Source of the DNA: Cristatella mucedo
Taxonomy: Eukaryota > Bryozoa > Phylactolaemata > Cristatellidae
Direction of reading: 5' to 3'
Assembly: GCA_009760855.2 (NCBI GenBank)
Contig: WPIO01000147.1
Span: 374,001-438,000 of the forward strand
DNA: 64,000 bases
The notes beneath the pieces were generated by a model, which saw nothing but the letters and a program-made list of their open reading frames with translations, did no database searches and was not told the DNA's origin. Below, one piece after another: positions 1-34,004 of this stretch. The translations under genes were made by a program, and so were the position numbers. Position 1 is the stretch's first letter; every line of letters begins with the position of its first letter.

Positions 1-929
1 CTGATAGTAACGAAAAGCTTGCACAAACCAAGCACGCATTTCTAGTTCTGTATGACATGCAGTACTAATCATAGCAATAAACAGTTCGTATAGCACCAAA
101 ATAACTTATTCTGAACTCAGGCGAGTTTCGCTTCGAGAGAAGCCATAACCAATGGATGATGACATGCACGATATCTTACACAGACAAGCATGCCAAGGCA
201 CACGAATATCTTGCTTAGACCAGCATGCACGCAATAACTCACCCAGGACCATATTTAATTGGACCTCTTGCAGCACGAAATGCACTAGAATGCTCAGGCA
301 TAAGGAACACGTCCACAAAAGCAGGTATATTTCCAATACCACCCTACAATCACGGTGCAATCAAACCACATCAGCGACCAGCTCAAATAGGGCCTCAATC
401 TAGATGGTGGATTATTGTTCACTTATTGCTCTCTTTCACAGACCTGCTATCTCGGCCTATTATATACTTCATCCTCATAAAAGAATCGAGCCATGCATTC
501 ATGTAAATGAGCCCGCCATGAGCAGACATAAGAAGACACAAGCTCAAATGAAATGGCCATAATACCGAGGGTGGGTCGCTAGCAAAGAATAAAGGCCTAT
601 GGCCCAAATAAGATCGGCCAAAACTTGAACAAGCCACCACAACTAGTTAGCAATATGTAAGGCGCAACAAGCACGCGCCGGTACAGAAATGACGAAATGT
701 AGACACCGAGGGTGGCTCCACGACTAGTGTATTTCGTCAACGCTCGCAGCTTTACACCGCACTACCACTCTCCCCTCCGACCTGTTTCCCACTGCCTGCT
801 CTTCTCCAGGCAGTGAATCACCCCTATAAAAACATTAACTCATTTTACCGTAATCCCATATAACCCATAAACCAATAAAACCATAGACCCGCAATAAACC
901 ATACAACTTCACAATATGCACTAATCATG
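1..929. other. intergenic, no gene recognised
   Basis: Only short overlapping open frames lie here, with no protein-family resemblance, splice-site pattern or repeat that I can identify. It precedes a truncated LINE-A copy. Confidence 0.4.
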
Positions 930-2463
930 CACAGGTAAACATGGGTCGTGACGGACCAACTGAACTCATATCTTGAAACTTCGAACCTTGCTAGTAATTT
1001 CCAGTCTGGCTTTAGAGCTAATAACTCCACAGAGTCAGCATTGCTTAGGGTGTACAACGACCTACTTAGGAATGCAGACATAGGTAGAGTGTCTCTACTT
1101 GTTTTGCTCGATCTTTCGGCAGCTTTTGATACTATCGATCACAAAGTTCTTCTAGAGCGCCTCTCACTTCGCCTGGGCATTACTGGCACTGCTCTGCAAC
1201 GGTTCAGGTCCTATCTCCGTGGGAGACTCTAGAGTATTGATGTGAATGGACGAAGATCATCCGAGGTACCTCTGAAATATGGGGTACCTCAGGGCTCCGT
1301 GCTAGATCCAGTTCTTTTCACACTTTATACTCTCCCTCTTGCAGATGTGATTGCCAAGCACAATCTAGGCTTTCACTTCTAAGATGATGACACTCAGTTG
1401 TACCTTTGCTTTGATCCCTCCCAGCCTTCGAGCACCTCGAATTCTCTCAACTCACTTGCTGCATGCATTGATGACATCTGCACATGGATGGCAGCAAATA
1501 TTCTAAAACTAAACGATGATAAAGCTAACTTACTAGTTATGGGCAAACCAAGTGTGATTCAGAAATTGGAAAAGCTGACGCTCAAAATTGGCTCTGCCAG
1601 AATATCTCCTGTTGAATCAACTCGAAATCTAGGTGTTATATTCCAAAGTGACCTCACTTTAGACGACCACATCAGCCCCCTCAGTCAAGTCTGCCTACTT
1701 TCAGCTACATAACATTGCTAAAATTCGGGCTTGTTTAGATAAGGATACTGCATCCAATTTGGTCCATGCATTCGTAACCCCTCCCCGTCTTGACTTCTGT
1801 AACTCACTGCTTGCTGGCCTACCGGCATGTGCAATCAGGCGATTCCAGATGCTGCAAAACTCTGCTTGTCTGTCGTGAGCGTCGCAGTTGCCACAGCACA
1901 CCATTTTCGCTGACCTGCACTGGCTACCGATCAAGCAATGGATCGACTTTAAGGTTTGTCGCTCACTTTTAGGTCACTTCATTTTTTGACTCCAGCCTAT
2001 CTGTCAGATCTACTCCCCCATCAGGCCAAGCATCGTACCGCCCGCTTTTCGGAATCCAACAGTTTACCGATACCTCGTACAAACCTCAAATCCTGTGGAG
2101 ACCGTGCATTTAGTTCGTATGCTCCTAAAGCCCGGAACTCCCTCACGACTTGCGTCAGAACATCCCCTGACTTGAGCACGTTTAAAAAGAACTTAAAAAC
2201 ACACCTCTTTAGGACAGCATTTAGCGGGTCCCTGTGATTCGTCCTTCACGCCCTTTTGCATGCTGATACTGTGCATGCTGCCACTAAGCACAGTTGCATG
2301 CTGATCCTGTGCATGTCACCCCTAAACAGGTTATTCATGTTTATGTATCATGCATGATATTTCTCACCATTCAATCGCGTTTCCCTCTGCAGCAAATGTA
2401 AAGCGCCTAGAAAGAGATTGAGTTCTCCGAGGGCGCTTTATCAAGTGCATTATTATTATTATG
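930..2463 (+). mobile_element. LINE-A copy, 5'-truncated CR1/L2-like non-LTR retrotransposon (broken)
   Basis: Reverse transcriptase (RT) pieces occur in order on the plus strand. The palm block with LLVLLDLSAAFDTIDHKVLL lies near 1090-1160, the region normally reading YADD lies near 1378-1390, and the C-terminal block with DFCNSLLAGLP and FRTAFSGSL ends near 2237. The RT is dead: the frame stops at 1230-1232, and the catalytic YADD is replaced by a stop next to DDD (near 1381). Further shifts split the C-terminus into other frames. The copy ends in a hairpin (AGCGCC...GGCGCT) and an ATT repeat near 2450-2461, the family's 3' end. The 5' part (endonuclease and ORF1) is missing, as is usual for incomplete target-primed insertion. 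Confidence 0.9.
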
Positions 2464-3310
2464 TCATTATAAACATGAAAAGTACGCTGGGACAAAAAAG
2501 AGTTTTTTGCAATGTCGGGCTGACTTTACTGTAGTGCTGATGGGGTCCTCTGGTGAAAGGCATAAATGGAACAGGAAACCAAAATTCACAAGCAAGCCAT
2601 AGAGAACAAATCTTGATTGATTCGATGCATGATAGGAAACCAGTAAAACTATGGTAGAAATAGTATGATAAGGCAAAAAAACACTGTGAAAGACATGTCA
2701 GACGAGCCTCTGAGTTTTGAACCAATTCCAGATACTTAAGGGCACAGGTCAGGTGTCTTTGAAGAAATGGCATTGAAGTAATCTGAGGGCGCTTTATCAA
2801 GTGCATTTTTATTATTATTAATCTAGAGGCGGTTTCACAAACTAATGAGGTAGTTTGGCTGCAGTACACTAGTCCAAGCTGTTCAAATTTCGGAGATTTT
2901 CTTTACTTACTACAGGACAGTGACAGTGGAGGCACTGTGCTCATTCAATGACAAGTCGGTTTGGAAAATCACGCCCAGATTACGGGCAGACATCGCATGC
3001 CTGACGCTAAATGAGCCAATGTTGAGGTGAGGACCTTCAGCTTGAGGGTGACGCTAGGCTTTCCTATAACCATTAAGTTGCTATTGTCGTCCTTAAGCTT
3101 CAGGAAATTTGTTCATCCGAATGCAAATGCCATCGATGCAGGCTACGAGAGAGTTTAGCGAGTCCAATGCTGAACAAGTCTTTTAAGGACGTTTAAAGTA
3201 GGGCTTAGTGTCCTCGTCGTAGAGATGAAATCCGAGATTGTATTTGGCGATGACGCCGCCTAGTGGGAGTGAACCCTGAGGTGTCCAATAATACTTTAAG
3301 GGCATACCGG
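2464..3310 (-). mobile_element. inverted, scrambled LINE RT fragments
   Basis: On the minus strand, 2680-2760 encodes a C-terminal RT piece (YLELVQNSEARLTC). 3000-3290 encodes the palm region upstream of and around the active site (VIAKYNLGFHLYDEDT, where intact copies read [16 protein letters not shown]). Between them, at about 2781-2822, is a plus-strand LINE-A tail (GAGGGCGCTTTATCAAGTGC, then ATT repeats), so a tail-only insertion probably sits inside the older inverted copy. All of it is decayed. Confidence 0.65.
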
Positions 3311-3397
3311 ATGACCGGTAGCTTCCACGGATGGAAAGACCAGCAGAAGGATAGTTTGATATTCCACTGATTAGGTCTGCGAATCAGCGATGATTAT

Positions 3398-4566
3398 CTT
3401 TCACCGTTTATACTCTCCCTCTCGCTGATGTGATTGCCAAGCACAATCTAGGCTTTCACTTCTATGCGGATGACACTCAGTTGTACCTTTGCTTTGATCC
3501 CTCCCAGCCTTCGAGCACCTCAAATTCTCTCAACTCACTTGCTGCATGCATTGATGACATCCGATCATGGATGGCAGCAAATTTTCTAAAACTAAACGAT
3601 GATAAAACTAACTTACTAGTTATGGGCAAACCTAGTGTTATTCAGAAATTGGAAAGGCTGACTTTCAAAATTGGCTCTGCCAGCATATCTCCAGTTGCAT
3701 CAGCTCGAAATCTAGGTGTCATATTCCAAAGCGACCTCTCGTTAGACGACCACATCAGCTCCACAGTCAAATCAGCCTATTTTCAGCTTCATAACATTGC
3801 TAAAATTAGGGCTTGTTTAGATAAGGATACCACGTCCAAGTTGGTCCATGCATTCGTGACATCTCGTCTCGACTTCTGCAACTCACTGCTTACTGGCCTA
3901 CCAGCATGTGCGATCAGGCGATTGCAGCTGGTGCAAAACTCTGCGGCTAGGCTTGTCTGTCGTGAGCGTCGCAGTTGCCACATTACTCCACTTCTCGCCG
4001 ACCTGCACTGGTTACCAGTCAAGCAACGGATTGACTTCAAGGTTTTGTCGCTCACTTTTAGGTCTCTTCATTCTATGGCTCCAGCCTATCTTTCAGAGAT
4101 ACTACCCCCATCAGGCAAAGCATCGTACCACTCGCTTTTCGGAATCCAACAGTCTAGAAATACCTCGTACAAACCTTAAATCCTTTGGAGACCGTGCATT
4201 TAGCTCGTATGCTCCCACAGCCTGGAACTCCCTCCCGACCTGCATCAGAACATCCCCTGACCTGACCACATTTAAAAGAAACTTAAAAACATACCTATTT
4301 AGGACAGCATTTAGTGGGTCCTTGTGATTCGTCCTCGATGTGCTTATGCGTGCTGACACTGTTCATGCTGCCACTAACCACATTTGCATGCTGACCCAGT
4401 GCATGTAACCCCTAACCATGTTATTCATTTTGTCTGTTTTTCAAGCATGATTTTACTTACTATTCTATTGCGTATCACTTTGCAGCAAATGTAAAGCGCC
4501 TAGAAAGAGATTAAGTTCTCTGAGGGCGCTTTATCAAGTGCAATATTATTATTATTATTATTATGA
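3398..4566 (+). mobile_element. LINE-A copy with intact YADD active site, 5'-truncated
   Basis: A 249-codon open frame (3430-4179) covers the RT palm/thumb: FHFYADDTQLYL holds the catalytic YADD, followed by LLVMGKPS, NLGVIFQSDLSLDDHIS, DFCNSLLTGLP and LQLVQNSAARLVCRE. A one-base insertion near 4090-4110, relative to the sister copies, moves the C-terminus (NLKSFGDRAFSSYAP ... LFRTAFSGSL) into the next frame, ending at 4327. The 3' UTR, hairpin and ATT repeat end near 4564. The N-terminal RT fingers, endonuclease and ORF1 are absent, so the copy cannot act on its own. It is the best-preserved LINE-A RT segment here. Confidence 0.92.
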
Positions 4567-6224
4567 AGGGATGTTGAAGTAGGGGACACATCGTAACTAG
4601 TTCAAATACGTGGCTGCCTCATGTGGCTGGTCCGATGATGATAAGGCAGTTATTAGCTGGGGCGGAGCCAGGACTTTCAGGTTGTGGTAGAGGAGCCAGG
4701 ACTTTCAGGTTGGGGCAAGGCAGCTTCAGGTTCCTACAGACATAGTGACGTAGATAAAACATAAAACCAGTTTATGCGCCTTTCGTGCACACTGCTCCCT
4801 CACTTGGTCCTGGAGAAATTTATCCCAGGAAATAGGTACTTCAGTCTGTTCATTGGGGGGGGGGAGGCAGTTGCCCCCCCGCCCCCTTGTTCCGTCACTG
4901 GTAATTAGGAAGGCTTACATGGAGCTGTTAAACATTGAGCCAAGTGGGATTCGACACGGTGGTGCAAGCGAAAAAATCCACTCGTTAGTGGCTAAAAGCG
5001 AGCTGCCGCCTCTTTTCCTGAGTTATCTTTTAAAAGCAACTTAGGAAAAGGCTCTTAACTCCAAGCCGTTCAACACGCGCAAGAGAAGGGACTGGAGTCT
5101 AAGGAAAGTTATGAAAGCTTAACAAATTTGACTGCAGGGCAGCAAATTGGAGACTAAGCACTCCTTGAACTGTGGAGTGAGACTAGAAGTATCAATGCTT
5201 AAACTGCATGTAAGAAAGAGTACTGAAAACAAGATTATAAAGTTCGCATATGGTATAAAGATACCTGGGCAAACGAATACTTGTACATCTGCCAAGAAGA
5301 GAAATAGGCCACAACGACATGCATTCACCTTGAAGTCGAGAAAGGTATTTTATTCCGATGGAGAAATCGGTGAAACGGATCATTTTAGATCGGACTCTGT
5401 CTCTTAATCCACGGGGATACAGGTAACCGAAGGTTTTAGAAAATAGCAGAAATTAATGTAGAGAGACAAGTAAAAAGTGGGAGTACGCTAGTCTCTCCAT
5501 CATTAGTAAGTCAATTTACCCTAGCCAAGGCCCAGCTTGTGATGAAAAAAATTACCGAAAAAAAGTGCTGAGTGATAGTTGACGTATGCTCACAAATGTA
5601 TTTTTAGCGATGTGAGAAAATGCTTTACAATTTGTCGAACAATCACATTTCTGCTTAGGGTAGTTTTCAAAAGACCAAAAACTTAGAAATGGACTTGCAA
5701 GTTTTGAAGATTTCCAAATTAAGGGAAACATGATTTTGAATTGATTTTATAAAAAAAAGGTTTATAATGTAGTCGTTACACGTTAGCAGGGGTGCACTGT
5801 CTTGCCGGGTCGTCGGTACTATCATCGACTCTCGGTTTAAGAACAGGTACCACACTGCTTCCGATCGCCCTCGATCGCGTCAGAGACGCATAGCTATCTC
5901 AGTGCATTTCGCTCAGTTCGAGGGGTGTCGAAATCAGCTAGGCAGGCTTCATTGTCGGGCCACCTGATGCGGAGTGTACCAACCGAAAAAGGCCTCACTC
6001 CAGCAGACCGATAGCCGGCATCGAGCAATGACCGAGCTATGACCGTGTACTTATCAACCTTGTTCCGGGCGGGCCACCGCTGGGGCATCCGAGCTTCCGT
6101 CGAAAGATACAGAGACGTCGGCGTCGACAGCTTCCGCACCGTTGTCGATCACCAGGTTTTAGGGCCGGACGGGTGGGGTCGGCCTGCCATCGTGCACCTG
6201 AGGACCGAGAGGCCGCCAGAAATG
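4567..6224. other. intergenic; short direct repeat, otherwise nothing recognised
   Basis: A phrase of about 26 bp (GAGCCAGGACTTTCAGGTTG and neighbours) occurs twice in tandem around 4664-4716. Short open frames near 4853-5044 and 5147-5407 resemble no family I know. Confidence 0.4.
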
Positions 6225-8640
6225 TAATGTATCTCCATCTGTAACTCCACAAAGCCATAAAGACTATGTGGGTGTTACGCAGGAGAGTTTTGTATAGCGT
6301 TCTCATAGCCTACGCGGCGAATTCAGTAGCCAACATACTTCATCTCAAGCAACAAATTGAAAGTGAGAAGCATAGCAGAGTCAGGAGAGCAGTTGAAGTA
6401 GTGAGTGGCATGGAAGTAGCTACTCAGGACCGCTGAAAAGGATTAGCCATAGCCGGCAGCAGGTGAGTAGTTGTCGTTGCGTAAGAATCGCGGAAGCGAG
6501 TTCCCCAGTCTAGGACCTGCAGAGCTAAAGCTTCGGTCGCCAACGGTCTTTAAGGGCAGGGATGGAATAGGTAATTCATTGTCCGTACAGGACTTGAGGG
6601 CACGAAGAGACTGAAACTGGTGCTGCAGTTCAGCTAGATATAGAGGAGCCAAGCCGTGGCGGTCATTTTGGGTAAAAAACAGAACTTTACTCTGTATCCG
6701 TTGATCAACCGGCAGCCATCCTAGCTCTTTTAGCAAAAGAGACACGTGCTCAAACCTCTGGGACTTGGAAGATTAGCCTTGCAACCTTATTCAGAACCAT
6801 TTGGAGTGACCTAGTTGCTTTTTTCGGTTGCCCAGCCAAAAGACAATTACAATAATCAAGGCAAGACAAAACTAAGGAGTTGGTTAAATTTTTTGCAAGC
6901 CACCATGGAAGATAGCTCCTTATCTTAGGGATCGGACGTGATGGCTAGCTGTAAAAGCAGTCTTCTGAATGAAGCTTTTAAAATTTAGGCAGCTGTTGAA
7001 AAGAAAACCTAAATTTCGAGCACGTAGTGATAGTCGCACAACAGCGTCACCTATTAGAAGGGCAAAGCCTTCTAATCCACCCACACGCTTAGGGTTCCTA
7101 TGAGCAGCAGCTGAGTTTTTTCGTCATTTAGTTTCAAGAAATTTTCCGATATCCAGGATCGAATGTAAGGCAAGCCGTAAGTTTTTCAGCTACTGCAGCA
7201 GATTCCGACGTTTGAATGAAAAATACAGCTAAGTATCGTAAGCATAAAAGTGATATCCAATTCCATAGTTGAGTATAAATGGAGAACAGCGAGGGGCTGA
7301 GGACGAACCCTTGAGGGACTCCACAGGTGAACCGTCTCGTGTGTGAGACCTCACCCCACCCGACACGGATTGAACACGATCAAACAAGTTTCAATCGTTC
7401 GAGTAGGACATCGTGATCAATGGTATCGAAGGCAGCTGATAGATCTAGCAGAGCTAGGGCACGTGCCATTCCTGTCATCGTGGCCGCATGAACTGTCATT
7501 GATAACATGGAGGAGAGCAGTTTCAGTAGAGAGCTGCCTCTTGAACCCCGATTGAAGTGTTTCTGACACTTCATTCCTGTCTATATGTGCTACCAGCTGC
7601 TTAGCGACATTTTTTCAAGAATCTTTGACAAAAAAGAAGAAAGGAAACTGGGCGATAGTTTGCAAGGATCTTTGTATCTAATCCAGGCTTTTTAAGTATT
7701 GGTCTAATGATTGCCGATTTGAAGAACTTGGGTACGACCCAATTTTCCAAAAAAACATTAAAAATCTCGGTTATGGCAGGGCTAAGTTGGTCTACCAGAG
7801 AAGAGACCACAGAGATGATGGTATAGGATCTTCTGGAGACGAACTCTTTTTACTAGGCCTTAATAAGGTAGCTACACAGAAACCCACGCAGAAACCTTGG
7901 AAAATCTTTTAAATGAAGGCCACAGGTTGAGATTCCGCAATTGCTTTAGTCGGAGGGGGATTTATAGATGCACGAATGTGTAAAATTGTTTTAGTAAAGA
8001 AGGCTGAAAGAACTTTCCGGCTGATCCATTAATATCTGTCGAGTCAGATCACTCAGGATAGGCCAGTAAATTGTTTACTGTCTTATAAATCTGTTTTGGG
8101 TCTGAATGGCAGGACATCATTTTCCGAGTGAAAAAAAGAAGCCTGGCTCGTTTAAGCATCTGGATGTAAGCTCGAAGGAAGTTTTTGAAATTGACTAGAT
8201 CTGCATCAAACCCCGATTTCTTATAGCGGCGTTCAAGCCCCTGCTTAACACGCGCATCGTTTGAAGTTTTTTGTAATTTGAAAGGAATCTCCGAGACTCC
8301 GTACACGGATGGAATTAATTAATGGGAGCATGCTTATCTAGAGCACTCCTAAGTGTCATTTTCACTGCATCAGAGAGGGTATCGAGGCTGTCGGTCGAGT
8401 CTGGGTACAGATCAAGAAGACCTGTATCACAGATTTAAAAAAATTGTCTATGTCAATGGTTTTTAAGTTACGTCGCTGGACAAGTTCGACATTATCCTGT
8501 ACGTACAAGGGACCAGGAACAGTAAACGAGACCGTACAATGATCCGAGAGGGCCAGCCAGCAATAGAGGTCTCCTCCGTTACGTTGCCTTATAGCTGGTG
8601 ACACTGCATCTGAGTAAGCATTGGTCAGCGTTTGAGACAG
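6225..8640 (-). mobile_element. LINE-B, long degenerate CR1/L2-like element
   Basis: Reading on the minus strand from 8640 down, the parts appear in the usual order. First is the end of the AP-type endonuclease (ALSDHCTVSFTV, SDH motif, about 8510-8560). Next comes the endonuclease-RT linker (8049-8306), then RT fingers (FFKSAIIRPILKKPGLD and NYRPVS, 7680-7770) and RT palm (ALLDLSAAFDTIDHDVLL, about 7390-7460). Last is the C-terminal region (LGWLPVDQRIQSKVLFFTQN ... VGDRSFSSAGPRLGNSLPRF, 6470-6725). Each part is in a different frame, so the element is broken by many stops and shifts. The 3' UTR ends near 6225 with GGAGATACATTACATT in element orientation, different from LINE-A. It is the most complete LINE in the window. 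Confidence 0.85.
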
Positions 8641-11036
8641 TTTTCGAGCTCGCTGTAGTTGCTAATTATCCTTTATAGGATTTATCATTGAAATGCCTCT
8701 TACAGGTCTATAATATACCGGCATAGCACTTCTACCGTTCTACGAAGTCAGGTTTCGACGGGAATTACTGCTCTGTCGCATCTGACGGCGGGCAAACCGT
8801 TCAGTAGCATATTTTGGAGTATTGTTTGGCCCATAATTGATACCACAAACGGCGCTGGGCGAAAGTGGCTAAGGCTTTTTTTTATTGATGCATGTATATT
8901 TATAGGATTGATATATATATTGATACATGTACATGTATAGGAAGGCCTGATAGCTTACCTTTGGAAACAGATAGCTTGGATGACTCATCGATTACTTATC
9001 GGGAGAATGGAAGCTGAAGTGAGCTTTAGTTTGACCATATCTACGAGGCCGGAGGCAGTCTTTTAAACAGACTTCTCACCTCGTTTGATATTCTTTTGAG
9101 CTCAGAGGAGCTCCCGCCGAGGCCGAACCCACTGACCGGGTCTTATCTGACAACGGATCCATTTTTCGTCTGGTGTAGAAGCCGGTGGGCTGCTGCGTAG
9201 GCTCCAGTTGCCTGCCCCACTGTGTTGGTGCAGCCATTTCCTTCGTTAACATGGAGAACGGGGCGGCAGGTAGATGTTCTTCTATTCGCCGCGAACCTTA
9301 TAAAAGTGCAGAGCATTCTTGACAAACGGTCAGCTCTTGGCTCGATTTGTGTTGCTGCTGTATGTTGGATGCAATACTACTCTGTGGTCGTGCAATGCGT
9401 CTTTGTAGGCATCGAGTATGACTATATGAATATCCTTAGCACCGAATCAGGATCTTACTGCATGATCTATTAACAGATTTATATGAAGATCTGTCGTAGG
9501 ATTACCTCTCAAGCTTGATATTTGGTATAGTCAGCAGTGCCCTGAAATCAGCTGTCGGCCCATCAAACTCCCAGCACTATAGTGAGACCGGTGGGCATAA
9601 GCGTCCAGAGAGACCGGTTTCTAGGGCTCTAGTATGAGAGCAAGCATTGAGTCAATTAGATCCTTCGGCACTCCGAAATTTCTCTCTTGGGCATCTCGCT
9701 GAGGCTGTATCCATGATCATTGACTGTGTAAAGAAATTTGATGTTCTCCTTTGTGCTTGCATGCACACCTCTACTTTTGCTGTGATCCAACAACATACAT
9801 CTGCTCGTTTTCAGTTGCCCTAGGTAGCACAAGGTGCAGGCGCTTGGACTCCGGCCAGCATAAGGACACTTGACGAGCGAGCATGAGGGAGAGACTGCAA
9901 GGCAGCTTAGTGAGCTAGTGAGTAACGAACCACGAAGAAAGAATTTAGAGTGCATCAAAAAGGTCCAAGGTCTGTCAGTGGTGCGATTGCTTTTTTGTGT
10001 TAACAGAATAGACCGATGCGAGGCACTGCTACCTTGCTAAGGGCCTGCATCACCAGACCTGCTGGAATGCTTGTATGCATGTGGCATGTTTACTCTTGAC
10101 CAGTGACTATTTTGTTCCGTTGATTAGCTATAGTCTTTGGCTGTGCAGTACATATCTTTTCCTTGGCCGACCTGAAGACTTGCTAAAGTTTCACTTTTCT
10201 TGTCATCGTCATTGGAAAATTTTTAGTAGACCGTAAGGTGCTATAAGGCAGTGTTATTAAGAGCCTTAACGGTCGTGACCATCTTAGTTTGCAAGACCGT
10301 TATTCATAAGTCCGTTTCGTTGCTAGTGGCACTGCCGGCAGCCAAAACAGAGGGCATATATATATCCACTCGATTCTATCTTGAAAGTACTCCTACCTTC
10401 TAAGTACCCATTTTGACTATTGTCCTACATTTCCAACTGTGTGAGATGTGAAACTCTTGAAAGCACGAACGTATCATCTATAAAGTGAAACTAGTTCTGG
10501 AAGTGAGTGGATGGGCATCTGTGTTTGGGTCACCACTGTTGTATCGGATGCCAGTCAGGTTGTGCCAGCACCATTTAATCGTATGCTGGTGATGTAGTTA
10601 GCATCATGAATTTTTAGGTCCTAAAATTTCTTGTTTGCATTCCTGACGACTGCAGTTTCTTCCAGGCAGTTTAGAACTTCTATATCTTTACTCTTGTGTA
10701 TTAGGCGTTCCTCTGACAATCTGGTTTGGATTCAGGCACTATTAAGTGAATGTCATCTGTCCCCTTCTGTCGATCTGAGGTTTTTGCATTTCACTTTCGA
10801 GTACGGAAGCTGCAATCGGTAAGCTCTGTTGGATCTTTCATGTGCTTGTTGGGAAGTTGACCGGCTTCCAAAGTACTGCTGCTTGGCTTTGATCACTACA
10901 CAGATAGGTGCGTCCCCATTGTGCCGTGAAAGATATCTAGTTCTACTTGATGCCACACAATATTTTTGATATTACTATCAATGGACTCAAGCAGGAAGAG
11001 TTTGGCTGCTAAATTTTCTGATGTTCATCTACTTAT
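8641..11036. other. intergenic, no gene recognised
   Basis: A short AT-rich stretch with TATATA and GTACATGTA runs lies near 8890-8940. Open frames at 9222-9473 and 9656-9958 (minus) have no recognisable domain or splice context. Confidence 0.35.
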
Positions 11037-11192
11037 GCCGAGCTGGCTTGGTCCAGCGGTTAAGGTGCTTGCTCCGACCGAGGTCTGGCTGAGGTCGTGG
11101 GCTCGAGCCCCGAGGCTTATGTGAAGTGCCTGAATAGAGAGTAAGTTCTTTTGGGGCGCTATACAAATGAATTATATATTTTTTTAATTTTG
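11037..11192 (+). mobile_element. SINE-1, tRNA-derived SINE
   Basis: The 5' part looks like a tRNA gene: GGTCCAGCGGTTAAGGTGCT resembles an RNA polymerase III A box, and GGGCTCGAGCCCC a B box. The 3' part (GTGAAGTGCCTGAATAGAGA, then AAGTTCTTTTGGGGCGCTAT) resembles the 3' end of LINE-A. It ends in an AT-rich tail near 11190. Confidence 0.85.
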
Positions 11193-11345
11193 AAATTGTC
11201 TGGCTGGTTAAGGTGCTTGCTGCGACCGAGGTCTGGCTGAGGTCGTGGGCTCGAGCCCCGAGGCTTATGTGAAGTGCCTGAATAGAGATTAAGTTCTTTT
11301 GGGGTGCTATACAAATGAATTATATATTTTTTTAATTTTGAAATT
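11193..11345 (+). mobile_element. SINE-1, second copy in tandem
   Basis: Repeats nearly all of the preceding SINE, including the tail TTTTTTTAATTTTGAAATTG, but lacks the first bases of the tRNA head. The near identity, tail included, suggests a recent tandem duplication, not a second independent insertion. Confidence 0.85.
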
Positions 11346-12050
11346 GCAATGCTAATATAATAATGATAATTGCTGTTCAGCAGCCTACCATATCACACAA
11401 TGCTGTACCTTTAGATGAGTGCAAGGCAGTGTGATGAAGGTGGTAGCTTGTTCCATAAGTAGGGTGTGGCTGCAATGACTTCCTCCTCCCTTCCCTATCG
11501 TGTGTACCTCTTTAATAAGACCAAGCCATGAAGCCCAGCACTGTGGTCTTGTGGTCTTATTGGCATGGTACTGGTTTATTGGCAATTATTTGTGAGAGTT
11601 AGGGTGAGTGGAGGCGGGAGGGTGCATGCAGACAGTGTTGCTCTCAGTGTCTTTAGGCTGGTCTCATCTGCCGTGGCTTGCAGAAAAAAAATCTTTTCTT
11701 TTCCTTTCTATATATGAGCCTGCATGCTTGCTTGCCTGCAATGCTAGGTGTATCCTAGCTAAGGTGCACTGAGTGTTGTGATCCGTTTGATTTAAAGGCA
11801 TTTTCAGTGCAGCCTTTTAGCCGATTTATGTCAGTGCTGCAGAAAAGAATATCGGGCCTAGAGAAAAGGAATACCAATTATGGGCTCCGTGTCATATTGT
11901 GTCAGTCAGTCAGTCAGGTAATATTCTTTTGTATATCACGGATCTGAAATTTTTCATGCTTGAACACGTTATAACAAATATGGCTGTGTTCATGGGTGTA
12001 TACATTTTAAGCTCTTCCACTTGTTTGTACTTGTAATTGTTGCCCTATGG
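11346..12050. other. intergenic, no gene recognised
   Basis: No coding or repeat signal that I can identify, apart from a short CAGT run (GTCAGTCAGTCAGTCAG) near 11900-11916. Confidence 0.3.
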
Positions 12051-12164
12051 TGCTATGCAGTAACTTCAACATAGCACATGTACAAACACATACACACTGT
12101 GTAAGCCAATCATGCACACAATCACAGACTTACGACTTAAGTACCTACATCTACACCTACAACT

Positions 12165-12328
12165 ACACACATGCGCGCGTGCACACACACACACACACCA
12201 CATCTGCCACACCCCACCACACTGCCTCACACCACGCTGCCTCACACCACGCTGCCTCACACCACCTACCTCCACCTCCACTCCACCTACACACACAGAC
12301 GCGCACAGGCGTGCGCACACACACAGGT

Positions 12329-12379
<51 letters not shown>

Positions 12380-12395
12380 CGCACTTGTACACACG
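12165..12395. repeat. CA-rich microsatellite with embedded 15-bp minisatellite
   Basis: Alternating CA runs occur at about 12181-12198 and 12329-12376. Between them, the 15-mer CTGCCTCACACCACG is repeated about three times (12224-12266). The overlapping open frames rich in His and Thr, and their antisense Cys/Val frames, are produced by the repeat and are not genes. Confidence 0.95.
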
Positions 12396-12825
12396 TGTAC
12401 AAACACACCTTTTACACATTTATATACATACCCATACCTATACACATAACTTTTATGTGCTCACACACTCTGTCGCATATGTCCGTATGTATAGGCATAC
12501 ACATAGACTCACATACTTTTGCATGCATGCACATAAAATACGTGTTGTAGCTTGGAAAAGAGGCATCTCTCTTATATATTAGTCCAAATTAGCTAAATTT
12601 ACTCGTACATTTTATGCCAATAGTGAAACTTTTGTCATGCTTTACCCATTGCTGCAAGCTGCCGGTGTGGTGATTATATTGCAGGACTAACCAGATGGCC
12701 GCAGGGTTCAACATTCCGTGACACTGTTCGTGTCTATTGTTCCTGTGCATTTGCACTTTACTTGATTGATGAGTACGGTCAGTCATACTCAAGCTTGACC
12801 CAAGGATGGTTCTGTAGGTCGTCAG

Positions 12826-33734
<20,909 letters not shown>

Positions 33735-34004
33735 CTGCTCTATAGCAGCTTCATTTGGTCGCTCTATTTTGCGATGTGCTGCACAGGCTGTCATAGCAGG
33801 ACGCAGCAGCTGCATGTCGCTCCCGGACTTTGTGATCTGTAACCCAACAAAGCCACCTCCCGGAATGTCCCGCTCAACTGCAAGCGCCGCCACGAGCTCC
33901 TCCAGTTGCACCTTTTTACGCGCCAATTTTTTTGAATTTACGTTTTGACATTCTTGATGCTCGTGCCCAGGAGTGAGGTTGCTATTTAAACATTCACGGA
34001 CATT

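Noticed and set aside
12047-12582. His/Thr-rich and Cys/Val-rich frames on both strands
   Set aside because: Translations of CA/TG microsatellite and a 15-bp minisatellite.
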